Assembly: GCF_013364275.1 (NCBI RefSeq)
Contig: NZ_CP054932.1
Span: 3,906,001-3,970,000 of the forward strand
Direction of reading: 5' to 3'
Length of the DNA: 64,000 nucleotides
Origin: Actinomadura sp. NAK00032
GTDB taxonomy: Bacteria > Actinomycetota > Actinomycetes > Streptosporangiales > Streptosporangiaceae
The notes beneath the pieces were generated by a model. The model worked only from the letters and a program-made list of their open reading frames with translations. It did not search any database and was not told the DNA's origin. Positions 54,732 through 62,067 of this stretch are shown piece by piece (position 1 is the first letter of the stretch; each line of letters starts with the position of its first letter). The translations under genes and the position numbers were made by a program.

Positions 54732-56357
54732 ATGACCAGCCAATGGGGTGTGCGGTGCCGATGGGGTATGCGGTGGAAGGTCGCGGGCGCCGTCGCGGTG
54801 GCGCTCACGGCGTCGCTGGGGCTGTCGGCCTGCGGCGGCGATGAGGCGGGGGCGAGCGACGGGACGTTCACCGTCGGGCACTCCGAGCCCGACCACCTGG
54901 TGCCCGCCAACACGACCAGCAGCTACTCCTTCGACGTGATCACCGAGCTGTTCGACAACCTGATGACGCTCGACGGCGGCGGCAAGGCGGTGCCGCTGGC
55001 CGCGGAGTCCGTCACCTCCGGCGACCAGAAGGTCTGGACGGTCAAGGTGCGGGCGGGGCAGAAGTTCCACAACGGCGAGCCGGTGACCGCGCAGAGCTTC
55101 GCGGACGCGTGGAACAACGCGGCGTACGGCCCGAACGCGATGAGCGCCAACTCCTACTTCTCGTACATCAAGGGCTACGAGGAGATGAACCCCGAGGACG
55201 AGAACGCCAAGCCGAAGGCCGAGACGCTGTCGGGCCTGGAGGTCGCCGGCCCCGACACGCTCAAGGTCACGCTGAACGCGCCGTTCAGCCAGTTCCCGCT
55301 GCTGCTGACGTACCCGGCGTACGCGCCGATGCCGAAGGCCGGGCTGAAGGACCTGAAGGCCTTCGAGGAGCACCCGATCGGCAACGGCCCGTACCAGATG
55401 GACGGGAACTGGGAGCGCAACAAGCAGATCAAGCTGGTCGCCTACCCCGGCTACGCGGGCCCGCGCAAGGCGAAGAACAAGGGCGTGACCTGGAAGAGCT
55501 ACTCCAACGCCGACACCGCCTACACCGATCTGCGGGCGGGCCGGATCGACGTCCTGCAGACGATCCCGTCGGCGAAGGTCCCCGAGGCCAAGCGGCTGCT
55601 GGGGGACCGGTTCCTCGCCCGGAAGATGAGCACCACGGACTACCTGGGCTTCCCGGTGTTCGACAAGCGGTTCGCCAACCCGGACCTGCGCAAGGCCATC
55701 TCGATGGTCATCGACCGCCAGGGCATCAACAAGGCGGTCTACAACGGCGACTTCTTCCCCGCAGACTCGCTGATCCCGTCCATCATCCCCGGCCACCGCG
55801 ACAACGCGTGCGGTGAGCTGTGCGCCTACGACCCGGCGAAGGCCAAGCAGCTGTTCGACAAGGCCGGCGGGTTCAAGGGGACGATGGAGCTGTACTTCTC
55901 CAACGCCCAGCCGACCTACGCGCAGTGGATGCGGATCATCGCCAACTCCCTGCGCGACAACCTCGGCATCACCGACGTCCAGTTCCGGCAGGTGCCCGCG
56001 TCCGACTACTTCTCCATGCTGCGCGAGCGCAAGGAGAAGGGCCCCTACCGGCAGAACTGGGAGGCCGACTACCCGAGCCCGCAGAACTACCTGGAGAACA
56101 TGTGGGGGTCGGCCGACAACCGCATGGGCTGGAAGAACAAGGAGTTCGACGACCTCATCGCCAAGGCCAACCGGACCGCCGACCAGCAGCAGGCCCTCGC
56201 GCTCTACAACCAGGCCGAGGACATCGCGATCCAGGAGATGCCGATGATCCCGCTGTGGACGTGGGCGGGCCAGGGCGGCCGCTCCAAGAACGTCGAGAAC
56301 GTCACCATCACGCCGTACTCGACGGGCCTGGTCGCCACCGATGTGACGGTGAAGTAA
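54732..56357 (+). CDS. Peptide ABC transporter substrate-binding lipoprotein (OppA/DppA-like)
   Basis: A 541-residue SBP family 5 protein. The Arg/Lys-rich N-terminus and hydrophobic stretch VAGAVAVALTASLGLSAC end in a lipobox with Cys34, so it is anchored outside. FTVGHSEPDHLVP, then GPYQMDGNWERNKQIKLVAY and the C-terminal EMPMIPLWTW are typical of peptide binders. The ATG at 54732 has GAGGAG closely upstream. It is the first gene of the five-gene importer operon and is 6 nt from the permease gene. Confidence 0.93.
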   Translation: MTSQWGVRCRWGMRWKVAGAVAVALTASLGLSACGGDEAGASDGTFTVGHSEPDHLVPANTTSSYSFDVITELFDNLMTLDGGGKAVPLAAESVTSGDQKVWTVKVRAGQKFHNGEPVTAQSFADAWNNAAYGPNAMSANSYFSYIKGYEEMNPEDENAKPKAETLSGLEVAGPDTLKVTLNAPFSQFPLLLTYPAYAPMPKAGLKDLKAFEEHPIGNGPYQMDGNWERNKQIKLVAYPGYAGPRKAKNKGVTWKSYSNADTAYTDLRAGRIDVLQTIPSAKVPEAKRLLGDRFLARKMSTTDYLGFPVFDKRFANPDLRKAISMVIDRQGINKAVYNGDFFPADSLIPSIIPGHRDNACGELCAYDPAKAKQLFDKAGGFKGTMELYFSNAQPTYAQWMRIIANSLRDNLGITDVQFRQVPASDYFSMLRERKEKGPYRQNWEADYPSPQNYLENMWGSADNRMGWKNKEFDDLIAKANRTADQQQALALYNQAEDIAIQEMPMIPLWTWAGQGGRSKNVENVTITPYSTGLVATDVTVK

Positions 56358-56363
56358 CCGGCG

Positions 56364-57290
56364 ATGTGGAGGTACGTCCTACGGCGGCTCTTGCAGGCGG
56401 TCCCCGTCTTCTTCGGCACGACGCTGCTCATCTACGTGATGGTGTTCGCGCTTCCGGGCGACCCGATCCAGGCGCTCGCCGGGGACAAGCCGGTCCCGGA
56501 CAACGTCCTGCAGACGCTCCGGGACCGGTACAACCTCAACGACCCGCTGCTGGTGCAGTACGGGAAGTACATGTGGGCCCTCGCCCAGGGCGACCTGGGC
56601 GAGAACTACACCGGCCAGAGCGTGTCGGAGATGCTCAGCGGGCGGTGGACGGTGACCGCGCGGCTCGCCCTCACCGCCTGGATCTTCGAGCTGGCCATCG
56701 GGATCGCGCTCGGCGTGTGGGCGGGGCTGCGCCGCGGCCGGTTCGCCGACACCCTCGTCCTCGGCGGGACGACGCTGGTGATCGCGGTGCCCGTGTTCGT
56801 CCTCGGGTACGCCGCGCAGCTGCTGTTCGGGCTGCACTGGCAGATCTTCCCCACGGCCGGGACGGACGAGGGCTGGCCGGTGAGCTACCTGCTGCCGGGC
56901 ATCGTGCTCGGTTCCCTCGGCCTGTCGTACGTGGCGCGGCTGACCCGCACGAGCCTGTCGGAGAACCTGCGGGCCGACTACGTGCGCACCGCGAACGCCA
57001 AGGGGCTGTCGCGGGCGCGGGTGGTCGGCCGGCACGCGCTGCGCAACTCGCTCATCCCGGTGGTGACCTACCTCGGCGTCGACTTCGGGAACCTGATGGG
57101 CGGCGCGGTCGTGACCGAGGGCATCTTCAACCTGCCGGGCATCGGGCAGCAGGTGTTCCAGTCGATCCAGCTGAAGGAGGGCCCGGTGGTGGTCGGCGCG
57201 GTCACCGTGCTGGTGCTGATCTTCCTGCTGGTCAACCTGGTCGTGGACCTGCTGTACGGGGTGCTCGACCCGCGGATCAGGTACGAGTGA
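56364..57290 (+). CDS. Peptide ABC transporter permease (OppB/DppB-like)
   Basis: A 308-residue inner-membrane permease. The characteristic N-terminus (RRLLQAVPVFFGTTLLIYVM, FALPGDPI) and the EAA-like loop region (RTANAKGLSRARVVGRHALR) are present, plus GAVVTEGIFNLPGIGQQVF. Six membrane spans are predicted. It forms a heterodimer with the DppC-like permease next door and sits 6 nt after the binding-protein gene. Confidence 0.92.
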   Translation: MWRYVLRRLLQAVPVFFGTTLLIYVMVFALPGDPIQALAGDKPVPDNVLQTLRDRYNLNDPLLVQYGKYMWALAQGDLGENYTGQSVSEMLSGRWTVTARLALTAWIFELAIGIALGVWAGLRRGRFADTLVLGGTTLVIAVPVFVLGYAAQLLFGLHWQIFPTAGTDEGWPVSYLLPGIVLGSLGLSYVARLTRTSLSENLRADYVRTANAKGLSRARVVGRHALRNSLIPVVTYLGVDFGNLMGGAVVTEGIFNLPGIGQQVFQSIQLKEGPVVVGAVTVLVLIFLLVNLVVDLLYGVLDPRIRYE

Positions 57291-57297
57291 GGCGCGC

Positions 57298-58278
57298 ATG
57301 ACGATCAAGGACGCCGGCCCGCCGGGCGCCGAGCCCGAACCGGTACCCGACGCGGCGGGGACGCTCACCGCGGACACGGGCGCGGCCGGCACGAGCGCGG
57401 CGGCGGTCGCCGCCGCCGGCGGCGGGATCGGCCGGGCGTCGCTGTGGGACGACGCGTGGCGCGACCTGCGCCGCCGCTGGGTGTTCTGGATTTCGGTGGC
57501 GATCCTGGCGCTCGTCGCGGTGATGGCCGTCCTGCCGCGGCTGTTCACCGGCACGGACGTCAACCAGGGCTGCGATCCGAACGCCGCCAAGGCCGGGCCG
57601 TCCGGCGGCCACTGGTTCGGCACCGACCTCGCGGGCTGCGACTACTTCGCGCACGTCGTGCACGGCGCCCGCCCGACGCTGCTCATCGGCGTCGCCGTCA
57701 CCCTGTTCGCGCTGCTGATCGCGATGGTGTTCGGGCTGCTGTCCGGGTACTACGGCGGGATCCTGGACGCGGTCATCGCGCGGCTCACCGACGTGTTCTT
57801 CGGGCTGCCGTTCGTGCTGGGCGCCACGGTGATCCTGGTGGCGTTCCCCTCGCACGGCGTGTGGGCGATGACGCTGGTGCTGGTGCTGCTCGGCTGGACG
57901 ACGATGATCCGCATCATGCGCGGCCAGGTGATCTCCGTCCGGGACCACGACTACGTGCAGGCGGCGCGGCTGCTCGGCGCGTCCGACGCCCGGATCATGG
58001 CGCGGCACATCCTGCCGAACGCGATCGCCCCGGTGATCGTGGTCGCCACGCTCAACATCGGCAACGTGATCGTGCTGGAGGCCACGCTGGACTTCCTCGG
58101 CGTCGGCCTGCAGTACCCGGAGGTCTCCTGGGGGCTCCAGCTGAACCAGGCGAAGGACTCCTTCATCGACCACCCGCACCTGCTGGTCTTCCCCGCCGTG
58201 TTCCTGTCGGCGACGGTGCTGAGCTTCCTGATGCTCGGCGACGCCGTCCGCGACGCCCTCGACCCGAAGCTGCGGTGA
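57298..58278 (+). CDS. Peptide ABC transporter permease (OppC/DppC-like)
   Basis: A 326-residue permease. A 60-residue Ala/Gly-rich N-terminal extension precedes the first span (FWISVAILALVAVMAVLPR). HWFGTDLAGCDYFAHVVHGA is the conserved OppC block, and the EAA-like loop is QAARLLGASDARIMARHILP. The partner of the upstream permease. Its stop overlaps the ATPase start as GTGA, and 7 nt separate it from the first permease gene. Confidence 0.92.
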   Translation: MTIKDAGPPGAEPEPVPDAAGTLTADTGAAGTSAAAVAAAGGGIGRASLWDDAWRDLRRRWVFWISVAILALVAVMAVLPRLFTGTDVNQGCDPNAAKAGPSGGHWFGTDLAGCDYFAHVVHGARPTLLIGVAVTLFALLIAMVFGLLSGYYGGILDAVIARLTDVFFGLPFVLGATVILVAFPSHGVWAMTLVLVLLGWTTMIRIMRGQVISVRDHDYVQAARLLGASDARIMARHILPNAIAPVIVVATLNIGNVIVLEATLDFLGVGLQYPEVSWGLQLNQAKDSFIDHPHLLVFPAVFLSATVLSFLMLGDAVRDALDPKLR

Positions 58279-59309
58279 CCCGAATGCTCACGGATGTGAA
58301 GGACGACGCGCCCCCGGCACCACCGCCGCTGCTGAGCGTCGACGACCTGCACGTGGTGTTCCGCGTGCGCGGCCGGGACGTGCGCGCGGTGAACGGCCTG
58401 TCGTACACCCTCGACGAGGGCGAGACGCTCGCGATCCTCGGCGAGTCGGGGTCGGGCAAGAGCGTCGCCGCGCAGGCGGTGATGGGCATCCTCGACTCCC
58501 CGCCCGCCAGCGTCGAGCGCGGGTCGGTGCGGCTGCGCGGCGAGGAGCTGCTCGGCCTGCCCGAGCGGCGCCGCCGCGGCTACCGCGGCGACCGCGTCTC
58601 GATGGTCTTCCAGGACGCGCTGAGCGCGCTGAACCCGGTGTTCACGGTCGGCGACCAGCTCCGCGAGATGTACCGGGTGCACCGCGGCCTCGGCCGGCGG
58701 GCCGCCCGGGACAGGGCCGTCGAGCTGATGGAGCGGGTGCGGATCCCCTCGGCCGCCAAGCGGCTCGGCGACTACCCGCACCAGTTCTCCGGCGGCATGC
58801 GCCAGCGGATCATGATCGCGATGGCGCTGGCGCTGGAGCCGGAGGTCCTGATCGCCGACGAGCCGACGACCGCGCTGGACGTGACCGTCCAGGCGCAGAT
58901 CATGCGGCTGCTCGCCGGGCTCCAGGAGGAGCTGCGCATGGGCATGGTGCTGATCACCCACGACCTCGGCGTCGTCGCCGGCGTCGCGGACCGCATCGTC
59001 GTCATGTACGCCGGGTCGGTCGCCGAGCAGGCGCCCGCCCGCGCGCTGTACGCGCGGCCCGCCCACCCCTACACCAAGGGCCTGCTGGCGTCGGTGCCGC
59101 GCCTGGACCGGCGCGGCGGGCCGCTCGTCCCGATCAAGGGCGCGCCGCCCGACCCGGCGGCGCTCCCGCCCGGCTGCCCGTTCCAGCCGCGCTGCCCGCG
59201 CGCCGAGGCGGTCTGCGCGGCGGAGCGGCCGCCGCTCACCGAGGTCGCGCCCGGCCACGCGGCCGCCTGCCATTTCGCCGCGGAGGTGCACGGTGCCGGA
59301 CCCGAGTGA
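58275..59309 (+). CDS. Peptide ABC transporter ATP-binding protein (OppD/DppD-like)
   Basis: A 344-residue ATPase. Walker A is GESGSGKSVA, the signature FSGGMRQR, Walker B VLIADEPTTALD and the H-loop THDLGVVAG. The C-terminal oligopeptide/dipeptide motif with Cys (CPFQPRCPRAEAVC) may bind an iron-sulphur cluster, as in the family. The GTG start at 58275 overlaps the upstream stop; ATG 58284 is the alternative. It overlaps the next ATPase by 17 nt. Confidence 0.92.
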   Translation: MTRMLTDVKDDAPPAPPPLLSVDDLHVVFRVRGRDVRAVNGLSYTLDEGETLAILGESGSGKSVAAQAVMGILDSPPASVERGSVRLRGEELLGLPERRRRGYRGDRVSMVFQDALSALNPVFTVGDQLREMYRVHRGLGRRAARDRAVELMERVRIPSAAKRLGDYPHQFSGGMRQRIMIAMALALEPEVLIADEPTTALDVTVQAQIMRLLAGLQEELRMGMVLITHDLGVVAGVADRIVVMYAGSVAEQAPARALYARPAHPYTKGLLASVPRLDRRGGPLVPIKGAPPDPAALPPGCPFQPRCPRAEAVCAAERPPLTEVAPGHAAACHFAAEVHGAGPE

Positions 59310-60312
59310 ACCGCCGATCCTCCAGGTGGAGGGGCTCGTCAAGCACTACCCGGTGACCCGCGGCGTGGTGCTCAAACGCGCGATCGGGCACGTCAAGGCC
59401 GTGGACGGCGTCGACCTGGAACTGCGCCGCGGCGAGACCCTCGGCATCGTCGGCGAGTCCGGGTGCGGGAAGTCGACGCTGGCGAAGCTGCTGCTCGCCG
59501 CCGAGCGGCCCACCGCCGGGACGGTCCGCTTCGACGGCCGGGACGTGTTCGCGCTGCGCAGGGCCGAGCTGCGGGCGCTGCGCCGCCGCGTCCAGCTGGT
59601 GATGCAGGACCCGTACTCCTCGCTCGACCCGCGGATGACGGTCGGCGACATCGTCGGCGAGCCGTTCGCGATCCATCCGGACGCCGCGCCGAAGGGGGAG
59701 CGCCGCGCCCGCGTCCAGGAGCTGCTGGAGCTGGTCGGCCTCGACCCGGGGCACGTCAGCCGGTACCCGCACCAGTTCTCCGGCGGGCAGCGCCAGCGCG
59801 TCGGGATCGCCCGCGCCCTCGCGCTGCGCCCCGACGTGATCGTGTGCGACGAGCCGGTGTCGGCGCTGGACGTCTCCGTCCAGGCGCAGGTGATGAACCT
59901 GCTCGCCGAGCTGCAGCGCGAGCTGGGCCTGGCGTACGTGTTCATCGCGCACGACCTGGCCGCCGTCCGGCACATCTCCGACCGCGTCGCCGTGATGTAC
60001 CTCGGCAAGGTCGTGGAGACCGGCGACGAGACGCAGATCTACGAGCACCCGACGCACCCGTACACGCAGGCGCTGCTGTCGGCCGTGCCGGTGCCCGACC
60101 CGGACGCGCCCGGCTGGACGGGCCAGATCCGGCTGGAGGGCGAGCCGCCGTCGCCGCTGGACCCGCCGTCCGGCTGCCGGTTCCGCACTCGCTGCTGGAA
60201 GGCCCGCGACGTCTGCGCCGACGAGGCGCCCGCGCTGGAGGAGCGCGACGGCTCCGCCCATCCCAGCGCCTGCCATTTCGCGTCCGAGGCCGCGCTCACC
60301 GAACGAACCTGA
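59293..60312 (+). CDS. Peptide ABC transporter ATP-binding protein (OppF/DppF-like)
   Basis: A 339-residue ATPase, the second nucleotide-binding subunit. Walker A is GESGCGKSTLAK, the signature FSGGQRQR, Walker B VIVCDEPVSALD and the H-loop AHDLAAVRH. The C-terminal Cys motif (CRFRTRCWKARDVC) matches its partner. The GTG start lies inside the upstream gene, so the two are translationally coupled. It is the last gene of the importer operon. Confidence 0.92.
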   Translation: MPDPSEPPILQVEGLVKHYPVTRGVVLKRAIGHVKAVDGVDLELRRGETLGIVGESGCGKSTLAKLLLAAERPTAGTVRFDGRDVFALRRAELRALRRRVQLVMQDPYSSLDPRMTVGDIVGEPFAIHPDAAPKGERRARVQELLELVGLDPGHVSRYPHQFSGGQRQRVGIARALALRPDVIVCDEPVSALDVSVQAQVMNLLAELQRELGLAYVFIAHDLAAVRHISDRVAVMYLGKVVETGDETQIYEHPTHPYTQALLSAVPVPDPDAPGWTGQIRLEGEPPSPLDPPSGCRFRTRCWKARDVCADEAPALEERDGSAHPSACHFASEAALTERT

Positions 60313-60320
60313 CGGTCGTC

Positions 60321-60355
60321 CTGAGGCCCGGCCGATGTGTCCGTAGGCTGGGGGC
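60321..60355 (+). promoter_or_regulatory. Promoter for leaderless spermidine-synthase-like gene
   Basis: CTGAGG (60321-60326) and TAGGCT (60344-60349) are 17 nt apart, and the ATG begins 6 nt after TAGGCT. Confidence 0.55.
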
Positions 60356-61216
60356 ATGGCACGCAAGCGCAGGCACGACCCCCCGCCGCGCACGTACCGC
60401 ATCGCGGGCGGTGAGGCCGAGCTGCTGCGCGACGCCGACCGCGACGGCGGCTGGATGCTGCTCGTCGGCGGGGTGCCGCAGTCCTACGTTGACCTGTCCG
60501 ACCCCACCCATCTCGACTTCGAGTACATGCGGCTGATCGGCGACGTGGTCGACTGCGCCGGCCTGGACGGCGAGGCGCTCGACGCGGTCCACGTCGGCGG
60601 CGCCGGCTGCACGCTGCCCCGCTACATCGCCGCGACCCGGCCGGGGTCGCGGCAGGTCGTGCTGGAGCCGGACGCCGAGCTGGTGCAGCTCGTCCGGGAG
60701 CGGCTGCCGGTGAAGGGCGTCCCCGGGCTGCGGATCCGCGTCACCGACGGGCGCGCCGGCATCGCGGCGCTCGCCGACGACGCCGACGACCTGGTGGTGA
60801 TGGACGCGTTCGCCGAGGCGTCGATGCCGCCCGAGCTCGCCACCCGCGAGTTCGTGCTGGACGCCGCGCGGGTGCTGCGGCCGGGCGGCGTCTACGTGGT
60901 CAACGTCGCCGACGGGTTCCGGCTGCCGTTCGCGCGCCGGGTGGCCGCCACGGTCCGGTCGGTGTTCCGGCACACGCTGCTGCTCGGCGACCCGGGAGTG
61001 CTGCGGGGCCGCCGGTTCGGCAACCTGGTCGTGGCCGGGTCGCAGGCGCCGCTGCCGGCCGCCGAGCTGACCCGCCGCGCGGCGGGCGGCATCGTCCGCG
61101 CCCGGGTCGTGGAGGGCGGCGATCTCGCCGCGTTCTGCGCCGGCGCGGCGCCGCTGCACGACGGCGAGGAGATCGTCGCGCCCGTCCCGCCGCCGCAGGT
61201 CTTCGGGAGTTCCTGA
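60356..61216 (+). CDS. Spermidine synthase-like methyltransferase-fold protein
   Basis: A 286-residue protein with a spermidine-synthase-like Rossmann core. The strand-1 motif is VHVGGAGCTLPRY, the acidic ribose-binding end is VVLEPDAELV, and the next acidic loop is LVVMDAFAEASMP. VGGVPQSYVDLSDPTHLDFE resembles the N-terminal beta-hairpin of SpeE. The catalytic Asp of true polyamine synthases is not clearly positioned, so the substrate is uncertain; many actinobacterial homologues have unknown roles. A probable leaderless promoter precedes it. The next gene begins 17 nt after its stop. Confidence 0.8.
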   Translation: MARKRRHDPPPRTYRIAGGEAELLRDADRDGGWMLLVGGVPQSYVDLSDPTHLDFEYMRLIGDVVDCAGLDGEALDAVHVGGAGCTLPRYIAATRPGSRQVVLEPDAELVQLVRERLPVKGVPGLRIRVTDGRAGIAALADDADDLVVMDAFAEASMPPELATREFVLDAARVLRPGGVYVVNVADGFRLPFARRVAATVRSVFRHTLLLGDPGVLRGRRFGNLVVAGSQAPLPAAELTRRAAGGIVRARVVEGGDLAAFCAGAAPLHDGEEIVAPVPPPQVFGSS

Positions 61217-61233
61217 CCGATCAAGGAGGCACC

Positions 61234-62007
61234 ATGATCCTCGTCACGGGGGCGAGCGGCACGCTCGGCCGGGTCGTCGCGCGGCGGCTGGCCGAGGCCG
61301 GCGCGGACGTGCACGGGCTGAGCCGGCGGGAACGCGCCGCCGAACCGGGCATGACCTGGCACAAGGGCGATCTGTGGAAGGGCGAGGGCGTCGCCGCGGC
61401 GGTCGCCGGCGCGGAGACGATCGTGCACTGCGCCAGCGACCCGTTCCATCCCAAGCGGGACCTGCCCGCCGCCCGGCGGCTGGTCGAGGCCGCGCGCGGC
61501 GAGGGCGCCCCGCACCTGGTCTACATCTCGATCGTCGGCGTCGACAAGATCCCCTACGGCTACTACCGGACGAAGCACGCCGTGGAGCGGCTCCTGGAGG
61601 GCTCCGGCCTGCCGTACACGATCCTGCGGGCCACCCAGTTCCACACGCTGCCCGACGCGGTCTTCAACGTCCTCACCAAGATCCCCGGCGTGGCGGTGGT
61701 GCCGAGGGGGCTGCGCGACCAGCCGGTCGACGTCGCCGAGGTCGCCGGGCGGCTCGCCGACCTGGCGCTCGCCGCCGGGCCCGCGCGGCGGGTCGAGGAC
61801 ATGGGCGGCCCCGAGGTGCTCACCGTCGAGGAGATGCTCGGGGACTACCTGGCCGCGCGCGGCCTGCGGCGGCCCCTCACGGTGCCGCTGCCGCTGCCCG
61901 GAAAGGTCGGGCGCGGGTTCCGGGAGGGCCACCACCTGGTCCCCGGCCACGCCGACGGAACGCGCACCTGGAAGCAGTTCCTGGAGGAGGCCCACGCGCG
62001 GAATTGA
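61234..62007 (+). CDS. Atypical SDR / NmrA-like NAD(P)-binding protein
   Basis: A 257-residue Rossmann protein. The glycine motif is LVTGASGTLGRVVARRLAEA (TGxxGxxG). Segments HLVYISIVGVDK, YYRTKHAVERLLEGSGLPYT and ILRATQFHT match the NmrA/NDUFA9-like atypical SDR group, with the YxxxK Tyr (YRTKH) at least partly preserved. The role may be redox sensing or small-molecule reduction. AAGGAG precedes the ATG. It is 17 nt after the previous gene, probably the same operon. Confidence 0.85.
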   Translation: MILVTGASGTLGRVVARRLAEAGADVHGLSRRERAAEPGMTWHKGDLWKGEGVAAAVAGAETIVHCASDPFHPKRDLPAARRLVEAARGEGAPHLVYISIVGVDKIPYGYYRTKHAVERLLEGSGLPYTILRATQFHTLPDAVFNVLTKIPGVAVVPRGLRDQPVDVAEVAGRLADLALAAGPARRVEDMGGPEVLTVEEMLGDYLAARGLRRPLTVPLPLPGKVGRGFREGHHLVPGHADGTRTWKQFLEEAHARN

Positions 62008-62055
62008 GGACGGGTCCGCGCGCCCGTATCGGCCGCATCCGGCCGTCCGATGTCC

Positions 62056-62061
62056 CATAAT
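62056..62061 (+). promoter_or_regulatory. Putative -10 of leaderless SpoIIE gene
   Basis: CATAAT lies 6 nt before ATG 62068, so the message would start at the codon. No clear -35 is seen. Confidence 0.5.
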
Positions 62062-62067
62062 CGAGCG